Positions 35,155 to 44,640 of a DNA stretch of 64,000 nucleotides are shown one piece after another. Positions within the stretch are counted from its first letter, which is position 1. Each line of letters opens with the position of its first letter. This DNA is from Achatina immaculata (taxonomy: Eukaryota; Mollusca; Gastropoda; Stylommatophora; Achatinidae), in NCBI GenBank assembly GCA_009760885.1, contig CM019707.1, positions 33,588,645-33,652,644 of the forward strand, written 5' to 3'. A model generated the notes under the pieces. The model ran no database searches. It saw nothing but the letters and a program-made list of their open reading frames with translations, and was not told where the DNA came from. The translations under genes were made by a program, and so were the position numbers.

Positions 35155-35525
35155 TTGCATGTCCCTTGCCGAACTTTGCCTCTCTAACAGCACTTCTGTA
35201 GACCTCTCGGGACTAAACACGATGCCATGCTGCTGATATTACATCCATTCGCAGATCATCAACGATGTCTGGCAGCCATCTTCGCCTTGGTCTTCCTCTC
35301 TTTCTTTTTCCCATTATGCACCCTTCCAAGACTGTCTTCACTAAATTCTCATGACGTTTAATGTGTCCAAAACATTTATGCTTTCTCTGTTTAATTTTAT
35401 TTACTAGCCAACCTATGAAGTTCTTGTAGTATGGATATATTTGTTCTTTTTTGTATCCATGATATTTGAAAGACTCTTCTGTAGCATTTACATTCAAAGG
35501 CATGTACGTGTTTCTCAGCTGCTAC
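35155..35525 (-). pseudogene. LINE family A, ORF2 C-terminal remnant (D3 copy 1)
   Basis: On the minus strand, HKCFGHIKRHENLVKTVLEG, RKRGRPRRRWLPDIVDDLRM and QKKEQIYPYYKNF-type sequence, matching the other family A copies but with a small deletion before GWLVNKIKQ. 3' end near 35155. No intact frame. Confidence 0.85.
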
Positions 35526-35836
35526 TTGGTATTAAATTTAAACCCTTTGCACATTTCTAGTATTCTAAATAAACTTGCTACGTGGAAGCTATACGTGGAA
35601 ACTACGTGGACGCTACGTGGAAGCTACATAACTCTCCAAGGACCCCGGTTCATGATCATTGATATAGGCCAGTCGTTTCCAAAATGGGCAGGGGCACCAG
35701 CCTGGGGGGGAGGGACGCGTTGGAAAGATCCATGGAGACGGCGAGGGGGAAAAAGAAGCAGCACAACATAAGGGAAGAAAATAAACGAAATTTTTTGGGG
35801 TCGCTAGGTATGTTGTGTGGAATTTTTTTTTTGGTT

Positions 35837-35864
35837 GGGGGGGGGGGGGGGGGGGGGGGGGGGG
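35837..35864. repeat. Poly-G run of 28
   Basis: Uninterrupted G28 preceded by a T run. The D3 counterpart (37967-37992) has 26 G. Confidence 0.9.
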
Positions 35865-36020
35865 CAATTATCCGGAAAAATTGTATAGTGCACTGAACAG
35901 GCAGTTCCAATGAGAAGGACGATGACTGCATTTTTGTAAATTACCGTGGCTCATTTTCTATTTTAGGGAACTTTTTTTTTATATAAATAGGAAACAACGA
36001 GGCTTTCGTACCGTAAAGTC

Positions 36021-36180
36021 ACGAGAGAACAGCGTACTGACGAACTGCGCTATCTCGCACCTTCAAGGAGTTAGTACGCTGTTCTCTCGTGGCTAGACGG
36101 CTGCTCGTCCTACTGGAGTCCGTGGTTCGAATCCCAGGTAATTCTCTTGTGATTTTTCTTTCTCTCACGTCTCAATAAAG
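36021..36180 (+). mobile_element. tRNA-derived SINE with inverted 5' part (D3 copy 1)
   Basis: Two 18-bp arms, ACGAGAGAACAGCGTACT (36021-36038) and its exact reverse complement (36073-36090), with a 34-bp loop. The right arm continues into a tRNA-like half with TGGAGTCCGTGGTTCGAATC, including a B box at 36124-36134. The loop, read in reverse, gives GCGAGATAGCGCAGT, an A-box-like sequence matching the head of the SINE at 54300-54425. So the 5' head is inverted relative to the rest, with 18 bp of overlap. No working polymerase III promoter is expected. Confidence 0.55.
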
Positions 36181-36328
36181 TATTTTTTCGAGGTCTAATC
36201 CTACAAAACTGTGTTCTCTTATTTTATATTTTGGCTTTCAATTATTGTGGGGTTTTTTTTCTTAAAATTTGTTTAATGAAAATGAATTGGCTGGAAAAAT
36301 TGAAGCAAGTAATGAAATATGAAGACTC

Positions 36329-36829
36329 CTAAGTATGGGAATTTAAGGCGCTTGATCTGATCGCTAAAAGGGATGGCGACTGAAGTAAAACTGGTTTAAA
36401 TAAATTCACATTACGTGAAGTACAGGTGAAACCCTCCTGAACTGATAACGTGGACTTAGGGAAGGAGATCTGGCTGGCCTCGACAACAAACGGACAAGTG
36501 TTACATCTACAGCGTCCACAACGTCTGGTATCATAAAAAGTGTCATCTGTCTTAAGATGACTACGAATTAAAAGGTCCCTGAAGTTCTTGTCCCGTCTGT
36601 ATGTCACCAATGGGGGTTCCTCAAAAAGTTCACGTGTATCAGGCTCGGTCTGAAGGAGATGGAGATGGTGAAACAGTATGTTTTTAACTGCCAAGCTATG
36701 AGGATGGTACGTGAGTACTAGTTTCACTCTGTCCGAGCTACAGTGCGGTTTAGGAGTGAGGGCTTGTTGCCGCGATATATGGCTAATGCGGTTCCAAGAT
36801 GAGGAGAGAACGTGTTATGGATAGCCGCG
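36329..36829 (-). pseudogene. Penelope-like element fragment (D3 copy 1)
   Basis: Minus-strand protein segment LVLTYHPHSL, PPLVTYRRDKNFRDLLIRS, CGRCRCNTCPFV and GFTCTSRNV, the region between the reverse transcriptase and GIY-YIG endonuclease in Penelope-like elements. Cut at 36829 by the duplication breakpoint. The fuller copy is at 38507-40113. Confidence 0.85.
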
Positions 36830-37284
36830 TTTAGATTATATAACACGAAACACAGTTATAGATTATATAACATGAAACATAAGTTTTAGATTATATAACA
36901 CGAAACTCAGTTTATACTGGACAGAATTCACTCACAGTTTATAATCTCGTTCAGTTCAAAGAAAAAAAAGAAAGTGGTATGCACATTCTGGATGTTTGAG
37001 TAATGTGTGTGAACTCGGGTCATAAATATGGACGAGGGCAAGTGTAGGAGATTGCAAGGAAAGCTTATATATATTTGTCCCTTAACGCAGTCACGTGGGA
37101 TGCTTCTGTCCAATCGTCGTTCAGGTCGAAAAAAAGCATCAAATGGGCGCAGAGAATCAGACAGATTACACCAACTTATTTCCCAGCGGTTCTCAAAGCA
37201 AAAAAAAAAATATTCGTGTCGTGGAATCTTGAAATTAACTGTAATTCGCCGTGGAGCTCTGCAGTCCTCTACTCAGTCAATTAT

Positions 37285-37655
37285 TTGCATGTCCCTTGCC
37301 GAACTTTGCCTCTCTAACAGCACTTCTGTAGACCTCTCGGGACTAAACACGATGCCATGCTGCTGATATTACATCCATTCGCAGATCATCAACGATGTCT
37401 GGCAGCCATCTTCGCCTTGGTCTTCCTCTCTTTCTTTTTCCCATTATGCACCCTTCCAAGACTGTCTTCACTAAATTCTCATGACGTTTAATGTGTCCAA
37501 AACATTTATGCTTTCTCTGTTTAATTTTATTTACTAGCCAACCTATGAAGTTCTTGTAGTATGGATATATTTGTTCTTTTTTGTATCCATGATATTTGAA
37601 AGACTCTTCTGTAGCATTTACATTCAAAGGCATGTACGTGTTTCTCAGCTGCTAC
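37285..37655 (-). pseudogene. LINE family A, ORF2 C-terminal remnant (D3 copy 2)
   Basis: Duplicate of 35155-35525 with the same defects. Confidence 0.85.
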
Positions 37656-37966
37656 TTGGTATTAAATTTAAACCCTTTGCACATTTCTAGTATTCTAAAT
37701 AAACTTGCTACGTGGAAGCTATACGTGGAAACTACGTGGACGCTACGTGGAAGCTACATAACTCTCCAAGGACCCCGGTTCATGATCATTGATATAGGCC
37801 AGTCGTTTCCAAAATGGGCAGGGACACCAGCCTGTGGGGGAGGGACGCGTTGGAAAGATCCATGGAGACGGCGAGGGGAAAAAAGAAGCAGCACAACATA
37901 TGGGAAGAAAATAAACGAAATTTTTTGGGGTCGCTAGGTATGTTGTGTGGAATTTTTTTTTTGGTT

Positions 37967-37992
37967 GGGGGGGGGGGGGGGGGGGGGGGGGG
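37967..37992. repeat. Poly-G run of 26
   Basis: D3 counterpart of 35837-35864, two G shorter. Confidence 0.9.
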
Positions 37993-38148
37993 CAATTATC
38001 CGGAAAAATTGTATAGTGCACTGAACAGGCAGTTCCAATGAGAAGGACGATGACTGCATTTTTGTAAATTACCGTGGCTCATTTTCTATTTTAGGGAACT
38101 TTTTTTTTATATAAATAGGAAACAACGAGGCTTTCGTACCGTAAAGTC

Positions 38149-38310
38149 ACGAGAGAACAGCGTACTGACGAACTGCGCTATCTCGCACCTTCAAGGAGTT
38201 AGTACGCTGTTCTCTCGTGGCTAGACGGCTGCTCGTCCTACTGGAGTCCGTGGTTCGAATCCCAGGTAATTCTCTTGTGATTTTTCTTTCTCTCACGTCT
38301 CAATAAAGTA
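38149..38310 (+). mobile_element. tRNA-derived SINE with inverted 5' part (D3 copy 2)
   Basis: Duplicate of 36021-36180. Arms at 38149-38166 and 38201-38218 are intact. Confidence 0.55.
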
Positions 38311-38554
38311 CTTTGTCTACTATTTTTTCGAGGTCTAATCCTACAAAACTGTGTTCTCTTATTTTATATTTTGGCTTTCAATTATTGTGGGGTTTTTTTT
38401 CTTAAAATTTGTTTAATGAAAATGAATTGGCTGGAAAAATTGAAGCAAGTAATGAAATATGAAGACTCCTAAGTATGGGAATTTAAGGCGCTTGATCTGA
38501 TCGCTAAAAGGGATGGCGACTGAAGTAAAACTGGTTTAAATAAATTCACATTAC

Positions 38555-39179
38555 GTGAAGTACAGGTGAAACCCTCCTGAACTGATAACGTGGACTTAGG
38601 GAAGGAGATCTGGCTGGCCTCGACAACAAACGGACAAGTGTTACATCTACAGCGTCCACAACGTCTGGTATCATAAAAAGTGTCATCTGTCTTAAGATGA
38701 CTACGAATTAAAAGGTCCCTGAAGTTCTTGTCCCGTCTGTATGTCACCAATGGGGGTTCCTCAAAAAGTTCACGTGTATCAGGCTCGGTCTGAAGGAGAT
38801 GGAGATGGTGAAACAGTATGTTTTTAACTGCCAAGCTATGAGGATGGTACGTGAGTACTAGTTTCACTCTGTCCGAGCTACAGTGCGGTTTAGGGGTGAG
38901 GGCTTGTTGCCGCGATATATGGCTAATGCGGTTCCAAGATGAGGAGAGAACGTGTTATGGATAGCCGCGTTGACGGAAGAAATCTAACATTTTATGGCCT
39001 TGATCCTGGAAATCCAAATCCTCCTTACACAAAAGTCTCAACCTAAGAACCTGGGAAAAATGAACAGAGTCCTTACACGATCTGGGGTGGGAGGAAGAGT
39101 ACAGGAGGTAGCTGTGAGAGTCTGTAGGTTTATAGTGGATAGAAGTAGTAAGCCCGGAAGGGCCGATAGTGACGTTCAC
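38555..39179 (-). pseudogene. Penelope-like reverse transcriptase C-terminus and linker (inverted part)
   Basis: On the minus strand the order is HYKPTDSHSYLLYSSSHP, CKDSVHFSQVLRLRLLC, FFRQRGYP, then LVLTYHPHSL, PPLVTYRRDKNFRDLLIRS, CGRCRCNTCPF and GFTCTSRNV. This is the last part of the Penelope RT followed by the Cys-containing linker. At least one frame change separates the RT and linker blocks (near 38940). The catalytic palm is missing. Inactive. Confidence 0.87.
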
Positions 39180-39489
39180 CTGTACCTCACGTAATGTTAT
39201 TTATGCTATCATGTGCAAACGTTGAGGTTTGAAGTACATAGGGGAGACTGACTTACGGTTAGGAGATCTATTTCGCCAGCATCTCAGTGATATTTCTAAG
39301 AGGGCCTGGACACCTGTGGCTAAACATTTTTGCCTTCGCAACCACAGGGGTAAACAGGACATTTCTGTTAGTGCGATCCGCTCTTGTTCTGCTGATGTAC
39401 GATCTCGAAGTGTCCTAGAACAGCTCCTTATTTTCCAGACTGGCTGTCTCCATCCAGCTGGAATTAACAATGTCTTCAGCTTTCTGTAA
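39175..39489 (+). pseudogene. Penelope-like GIY-YIG endonuclease domain
   Basis: Frame from FTCTSRNVIYAIMC to a stop at 39487-39489. The VIY and YIG of the GIY-YIG core are present (NVIYAIMC and LKYIGETD), followed by FRQHLSDI with the conserved Arg and His, VAKHF, and EQLLIFQTGCLHPAGINN, the usual end of Penelope-like proteins. One in-frame TGA at 39223-39225 falls between the two halves of the motif. The endonuclease would nick the target DNA to prime reverse transcription; this copy is broken. Confidence 0.9.
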
Positions 39490-40159
39490 CTTCTTTATTT
39501 TTCCACTGGCCTTTTTTTTCTTTTTTTTTCTTTTCTTTCTCTTTTTTTTTCTTTTTAAACTCTACTTTCTTTCTCTATGCTACCCCTCCCCACCACCACC
39601 CTATTTTCTTCTCTGCCAACATATTGGTGTCTTTAGGGTCTTGTCCTATTCACCAGTTTCACATTTTCTCCCTGCAGGTGTTTATGTTCTTCATTCATTA
39701 TCTCTCCGCATCCCCTTTTCCCTCCCCTCTTCCCCCCGCCCGACACCTCTAGCGGCTATCATGTTTCTATTGCCTTTCCCCCACCCTTTTCTCCCACTTG
39801 TTCTCTTCCTCTCTCTCCGCCTCTTCTTTACGATTGGCTCTATCGGGCATCTTTTGTTGGAGGCAGCGTGGTCTTTCCTTCTCCCTTCTACTACACAAAT
39901 TTCTGTTTTCTACTTGGAGGAAGACACATTCAGATAAGTTCTTCATGTTTTTGTCTCGTTGTGTATGTATCCTCGAATAAGGCTCACGCCGAAATATCGG
40001 ATGTTGTATGTTTTTCATTTATACATTCTCATACTTTCTATTCCTTTTTTTCACACCTTACTCACTCCCTCCCTCACTTTGTAAAACTGCACCATACACC
40101 TCTGTCTACCTTATTGATCTGATCGCTACACGGGTACATGATGAAGGTGTGCAAATCTT

Positions 40160-40328
40160 AAACTCGAAAAGCTGTCATAACGAACCTTTGTCATAACGAA
40201 GCTTTGTCACAGCAAAACTGAGTCATACGAAAACTTCGTCACAGGAAAACTTCGACATAGGGAAACTTTGTCACAGAGAAAGTTCGTCACAAGGAAACTT
40301 CATGACCGTGAAACTTTGTCACATTATA
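40160..40328. repeat. About 18-bp degenerate minisatellite
   Basis: Eight or nine units of the kind GAAACTTTGTCACAG/GAAAACTTCGTCACA. Confidence 0.8.
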
Positions 40329-40765
40329 GATATTCAAACAGGTTAGATTCTCGAAGTTTGATTGGTCCCTGTCTGGACTGCTTGGATGGCGACAGTTTGA
40401 CAAAATAAACAATATAACTCAAATAACTCAAAGTAGCCACGGTAATAACTCAAAGTAGCGAGGTTTGTGCACTAATCTTGTCCAGGTTGGTGGTTCAAAG
40501 TCTGTCGGGATGCCATAATTACCCAGTTGTAGGAGCAGGCACCTGGGTTTTTTTTCTTGAACAGATGAAGTAATGACACTAAGGTCTGATGGTGACCTCA
40601 TCATCTTTTAGTGTGCCGGCGCTTCATAGAGAATATGAGCACTAACACGTTACTCCTTAGGTGCCTGCATGACGCGGAAGGTGTTTTTCTCTTTCCTAAA
40701 TTAACAAACGAGCAATGGATCAAAGTAATCTCTGTTCTCACTTCTTTGCCTTTTTAAGTATAATT
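40329..40765. other. Intronic stretch; weak SINE-like trace
   Basis: TAGCGAGGTTTGTGCACTAA followed by GGTGGTTCAAAGTC (about 40455-40500) loosely resembles A and B boxes of a tRNA-derived SINE, but the body matches nothing else here. Otherwise nothing seen. Confidence 0.3.
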
Positions 40766-40779
40766 AGTTAATTCATTAC

Positions 40780-40870
<91 letters not shown>

Positions 40871-41387
40871 TTAGTTAGTTAGTTAGTTAGTTAGTTAGCT
40901 AGTTAGTTAGTTAGTTAATTAGTTAGCTAGCTAGTTAGCTAGTTAGTTAGTTAGCTAGTTACTTAGCTATTTAGTTAGCTAGTTAGTTAGTTAGCTAGTT
41001 AGTTTATTAGGTACTTAGTTAGTTAGTTAGCTAGCTAGTTAGTTAGCTAGTTAGTTAGTTAGTTAGGTAGTAAATTAGTTAGCTAGTTACTTAGCTATTT
41101 AGTTAGCTAGTTAGTTAGTTAGCTAGTTCCTTAGGTAGTTACTTAGATAGCTAGTTAGTTAGTTAGCTAGCTAGCTAGTTAGCTAGTTAGTTAGCTAGTT
41201 AGTTAGTTAGTTAGTTAGTCAGTTAGCTAGTTGCTTAGCTATTTAGTTAGCTAGTTAGTCAGTTAGCTAGTTAGTTAGTTAGTTAGTTAGCTAGCTAGCT
41301 AGTTAGCTAGTTAGTTAGCTAGTTAGTTAGTTAGTTAGTTAGTTAGCTAGTTACTTAGCTATTTAGTTAGCTAGTTAGTTAGTTAGC

Positions 41388-41434
<47 letters not shown>

Positions 41435-41503
41435 CTAGCTAGTTAGCTAGTTAGTTAGCTAGATAGTTAGCTAGTTAGTTAGCTAGTTAGTTAGTTAGTT
41501 AGC

Positions 41504-41534
<31 letters not shown>

Positions 41535-41679
41535 CTAGTTACTTAGCTAGTTAGTTAGCTAGTTAGTTGGTTAGTTAGCTAGTTAGTTAGTTAGTTAGCT
41601 AGTTACATAGCTATTTAGTTAGCTAGTTAGTTAGCTAGTTAGTTAATTAGTTAGTTAGTTAGTTAGCTAGCTAGTTAGC

Positions 41680-41726
<47 letters not shown>

Positions 41727-41748
41727 CTAGTTAGTTAGTTAGTTAGTA
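40766..41748. repeat. (TTAG)n array with CTAG variants, about 1 kb
   Basis: Tetranucleotide TTAG with interspersed GCTAG and a recurring longer motif GCTAGTTACTTAGCTATTTA at irregular intervals (for example near 40959, 41083, 41226, 41346), which suggests a higher-order unit of the order of 120-145 bp. It is not a TTAGGG telomere repeat. Confidence 0.95.
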
Positions 41749-42016
41749 ATATACGAGATTAAAAAGTGTAATATCAAGCAAACAATTTCATAATAAACAA
41801 CATTCGCCATGTTTTATGGAATCATAATTCACTGCCTATATTTAGTGTATGTAAACAAGGCACATTAAATATGAATCTAAAAAGGACCAAAATTGTGCAG
41901 GCTGAGACTTTTTAAAATACATCTATGTCTAAACTAGACTGTAAGAAAAGAGTTGACACACAAACTGTGATGTGGTGATAGGAAAACAAATTTTTCCCTT
42001 TCTTCGTTTTCCTCAG
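41749..42016 (+). other. 3' end of UNC-93 intron 1 with splice acceptor
   Basis: Ends in TTTTTCCCTTTCTTCGTTTT followed by CCTCAG, a strong polypyrimidine tract and AG at 42015-42016. The rest is single-copy-looking AT-rich sequence. Confidence 0.6.
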
Positions 42017-42153
42017 AGCCTTCTGTGCTGTCCACGGTGCTGTGGAAGCTGATGACGTCATACATGATCCTGGGGGTCGTCTCTTTCGGCATCATTGTCC
42101 TTCTCCTGGACAGGATAGGAGCCAGGGCTGACCCAGAAAAGACACCCAAAGAG
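42017..42153 (+). CDS. UNC-93 family protein, probable second coding exon
   Basis: 137 bp that join exon 1 (18430-19759) in phase: one base plus 137 gives 46 codons. The product contains the hydrophobic segment SYMILGVVSFGIIVLLLDRI, the place where UNC-93 proteins have the sixth membrane segment ending in a conserved LD. The upstream acceptor is strong. The donor GAG|GTTAGA (42154-42155) is weak at +3 to +6. Without that splice the frame would run on to a stop at about 42199. No further exon with the expected next motifs was found up to 64000, so the gene continues beyond the window or has lost its 3' part. The last bases of the exon are the first unit of the adjoining minisatellite. Confidence 0.75.
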
Positions 42154-42990
42154 GTTAGAAGGCACTCAAACAGATTAGAAGACATCCACACAGGTTAGAA
42201 GACATCCACACAGGTTAGAAGACATCCACACAGGTTAGAAGACATCCACACAGGTTAGAAGACATCACACAAGTTAGAAGACATCACACAGGTTAGAAGA
42301 CACCACACAAGTTAGAAGACATCACACAGGTTAGAAGACACCACACAAGTTAGAAGACATCACACAGGTTAGAAGACACCACTCAGGTTAGAAGACATCA
42401 CACAGGTTAGAAGATATCCACACAGGTTAGAAGACACCACACAGGTTAGAAGACATCACACAGGTTAGAAGATATCACACAGGTTAGAAGACATCACACA
42501 GGTTAGAAGACACCACACAGGTTAGAAGACACCACACAGGTTAGAAGATATCACACAGGTTAGAAGACATCACACAGGTTAGAAGACATCCACACAGGTT
42601 AGAAGACATCACACAGGTTAGAAGACATCACACAGGTTAGAAGACACCACACAGGTTAGAAGACACCACACAGGTTAGAAGACATCACACAGGTTAGAAG
42701 ACATCACACAGGTTAGAAGACACCTAAATAGGTTAGAAGAAACAAAAAAAAACATGTAGGAAGACAGCCCAAACAGGATAGAAGACAAAAAAAAAACAGT
42801 TAGGAAGACATGTAAACAGGTTAGAAGACACTCAATCAGGTTAGAAGACAAACCACACGGGTCAGAAGACATCCAAACAGGTTATAAGACACCCAAACCG
42901 GTTAGAAAACATCCAAACAGGCTAGAAGACACTTAAATTAGATTAGAAGACACCCAAAAAAAAAAAAAAGGTTAGAAGACACTCAAAAAA
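42134..42990. repeat. 20-bp minisatellite seeded on the exon 2/intron junction
   Basis: About 42 units of GACATCCACACAGGTTAGAA or the 18-19-bp form GACATCACACAGGTTAGAA. The first unit is GACACCCAAAGAGGTTAGAA (42141-42160), in which the exon ends after GAG and the intron starts GTTAGA. It differs from the consensus at three positions. Units near the right end (42730-42990) are degenerate and contain A runs. Confidence 0.95.
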
Positions 42991-43001
42991 CAAGTTATAA
43001 G

Positions 43002-43092
43002 ACATTTTACTCTCATACTTTTATTCGTTGTTTTCTCATTTTAACCACTCCCTCTACCGCTCTGTAAAACTACACCATACGCCTCTATTTAC
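43002..43092 (+). mobile_element. Penelope-like element, 3' terminal fragment
   Basis: Resembles the last 90 bp of the Penelope insertion (40020-40110): TCTCATACTTT, CCACTCCCTC, then CTGTAAAACTACACCATACG and CCTCTATTTAC. The coding part is absent, as expected for a severely 5'-truncated copy. Confidence 0.65.
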
Positions 43093-43141
43093 ATATATAT
43101 ATAATTGTTCTACTATTTCAGGTCATAATGTTCCTATAAAA

Positions 43142-43373
43142 CAGTGGTTCTCAATCTGGGGTAAGCGTATCCATGGGGGTACGCGGCAGGACGTTTACGG
43201 ATACGCGAGAAGAAGATGAATAACGGCGGAAGCTATACTAGCATAATACCGAGTATAATAGTTGCAATGAATAACGGCGGAAGCTATACTAGCATAATAC
43301 CGAGTATAATAGTTGCAAACAATGTTGTTAATATGAAGGGGTACGCAAGAGAAAAAAAGGTTGGGAAGCTCTG
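43142..43373. mobile_element. Short non-autonomous hAT element (MITE)
   Basis: 232 bp. The left end CAGTGGTTCTCAATCTGGGG and right end GGTTGGGAAGCTCTG are imperfect inverted repeats of the hAT type (CAG...CTG). The flanks are CTATAAAA (43134-43141) and CTATAAAC (43374-43381), an 8-bp target-site duplication with one mismatch, as hAT transposases make. The interior contains a 51-bp sequence twice in tandem (about 43217-43319; ATGAATAACGGCGGAAGC start). No transposase; it would need one in trans. Confidence 0.8.
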
Positions 43374-43439
43374 CTATAAACGGGTACCTACAACACGTAA
43401 TTTGTGAAAAGACTTTAACATTTTTTTGAAAGCGAAAAC

Positions 43440-43735
43440 AAGCTGAGTATAAAGTTGATCTGATAGGTTGTGATATGTCGGTACACGCCTTCAGCAGATT
43501 GGTCTGATAGTTTGTGATATGTCGGTACACGCCTTCAGCAGACTGATCTGATAGTTTGTGATATGTCGGTACACGCCTTCAGCAGATTGATCTGATAGGT
43601 TGTGATATGTCGGTACATGCCTTCAGCAGATTGATCTGATAGTTTGTGATATGTCGGTACATGCCTTCAGCAGATTGATCTGATAGGTTGTGATATGTCG
43701 GTACACGCCTTCAGCAGATTGATCTGACAGCGAAA
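43440..43735. repeat. 44-bp minisatellite
   Basis: About 6.5 units with GATCTGATAGGTTGTGATAT, GTCGGTACACGCCTTCAGCA and GATT. Units differ at a few positions only. Confidence 0.93.
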
Positions 43736-44324
43736 AACCAGAAGGAGAAAAAGTCAAAAGCCATTACTTACTGGTATGTCAAATCAAGAAGAATTATTAA
43801 AATCTTAGAGCCCCGCCTTTGAGGGGGCAAACCCATTTTGCGGTCAGTCTGAGAATCCATGTCGCCCTGTCACATCTGCATAATGTAGCGGTGTGATGTG
43901 TTAATGCCTTCACATGTCTAAGGTAACTAAGGCTTTGTGGAGTAGAAAGAAACCCCATCTTTGTCAGTTCTGCCATTCGCACTAAACTGTGTAATTATTA
44001 GCTGATGAAGTAATCATTTATAAAACTAGGTCTTTGATATTGATTTGTAAGTAATCATTTATAAAACTAGGTCTTTGATGTTGATTTGTGAAAGGAAAAA
44101 AAAAAACAGAACTAAAAGAGAATCTGATGTTAATGAAACAAAATATAAGGTTCTTGTCGAAATAGATTACATCTACGCAAAGTAGATAAAATGTGAAAAG
44201 TCGAACAGTGATAGAGAAGGTGGGTAAGGATATGGTTGTGACATTTTACTTAAGAATTCGGTTCCAGCTTTTTTAAATTTCTTATCTTCTCTGTCTCACT
44301 TTCCTTATATTTTGTTTATTGTGG
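43736..44324. other. Non-coding stretch with one short duplication
   Basis: A 43-bp sequence containing GTAATCATTTATAAAACTAG occurs twice in tandem at about 44007-44092. Otherwise nothing recognised. Confidence 0.5.
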
Positions 44325-44640
44325 GAGATAACTCTTGAATCAAGTACTTATCTGTGTGAGATAATACGAGTATATACAAGAAAACGCTTTAATAAAAACT
44401 TATCCGTGTGAGATAAAATATGAGCAAAGTTGAATAAAGTATTTATCTGTGTAAGATACTATGAGAAAACGCTTGAATCAACTACTTATCTGCGTGAGAT
44501 AACACAAGAAAACACTTGAATCAACAACTTATCTGTGTTAGATAATACAAGTTAATACTTGAATCAACAACTTATCTGTGTGAGATAATACAAGAAAACA
44601 TTTGAATCAACTATTTATATGTGTGAGAAAATATAAGAAG
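44325..44640. repeat. About 43-bp degenerate minisatellite
   Basis: Six to seven units containing ACTTATCTGTGTGAGATAAT, ACAAGAAAACG and CTTGAATCAAC. Confidence 0.88.

Larger units (their letters stand above)
34709..36829. repeat. Tandem duplication D3, unit 1
   Basis: About 2.12 kb repeated at 36830-38970. It starts in the 27-bp minisatellite and holds a LINE fragment, a poly-G tract, an inverted SINE and the left part of a Penelope element. The right breakpoint (GTGTTATGGATAGCCGCG) lies inside the Penelope reverse transcriptase and is joined directly to minisatellite sequence TTTAGATTATATAACACG. Confidence 0.92.
36830..38970. repeat. Tandem duplication D3, unit 2
   Basis: Offset 2,121 bp at the left, growing to 2,130 and 2,140 bp because this unit has a 9-bp insertion (TGTCCAATC, about 37108) and a 12-bp insertion (about 38308-38322) relative to unit 1, less a 2-bp difference in the G run. 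Substitutions are few. It continues past the breakpoint into the complete Penelope insertion. Confidence 0.92.
38507..40113 (+). mobile_element. Penelope-like element insertion with 5' inversion and 15-bp target duplication
   Basis: Flanked by TTGATCTGATCGCTA at 38492-38506 and 40114-40128. The right part (39175-40113) is in plus orientation: end of linker, GIY-YIG domain, 3' UTR with CTCACGCCGAAATATCGG, and a terminal block ending GCACCATACACCTCTGTCTA. The left part (about 38555-39179) is the upstream portion of the same element (RT C-terminus and linker) in minus orientation. The two parts overlap by 23 bp (TTCACCTGTACYTCACGTAA region) at the inner edges. About 50 bp next to the left target site are unexplained. 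The arrangement matches what 5' inversion by twin priming produces. Confidence 0.8.

Noticed and set aside
40766..41748. Interstitial telomere
   Set aside because: Unit is TTAG, not TTAGGG or another known telomere motif.
43195..43530. 111-codon minus-strand frame across 43195-43530
   Set aside because: Runs through the hAT MITE internal duplication and the 44-bp array; no independent support.
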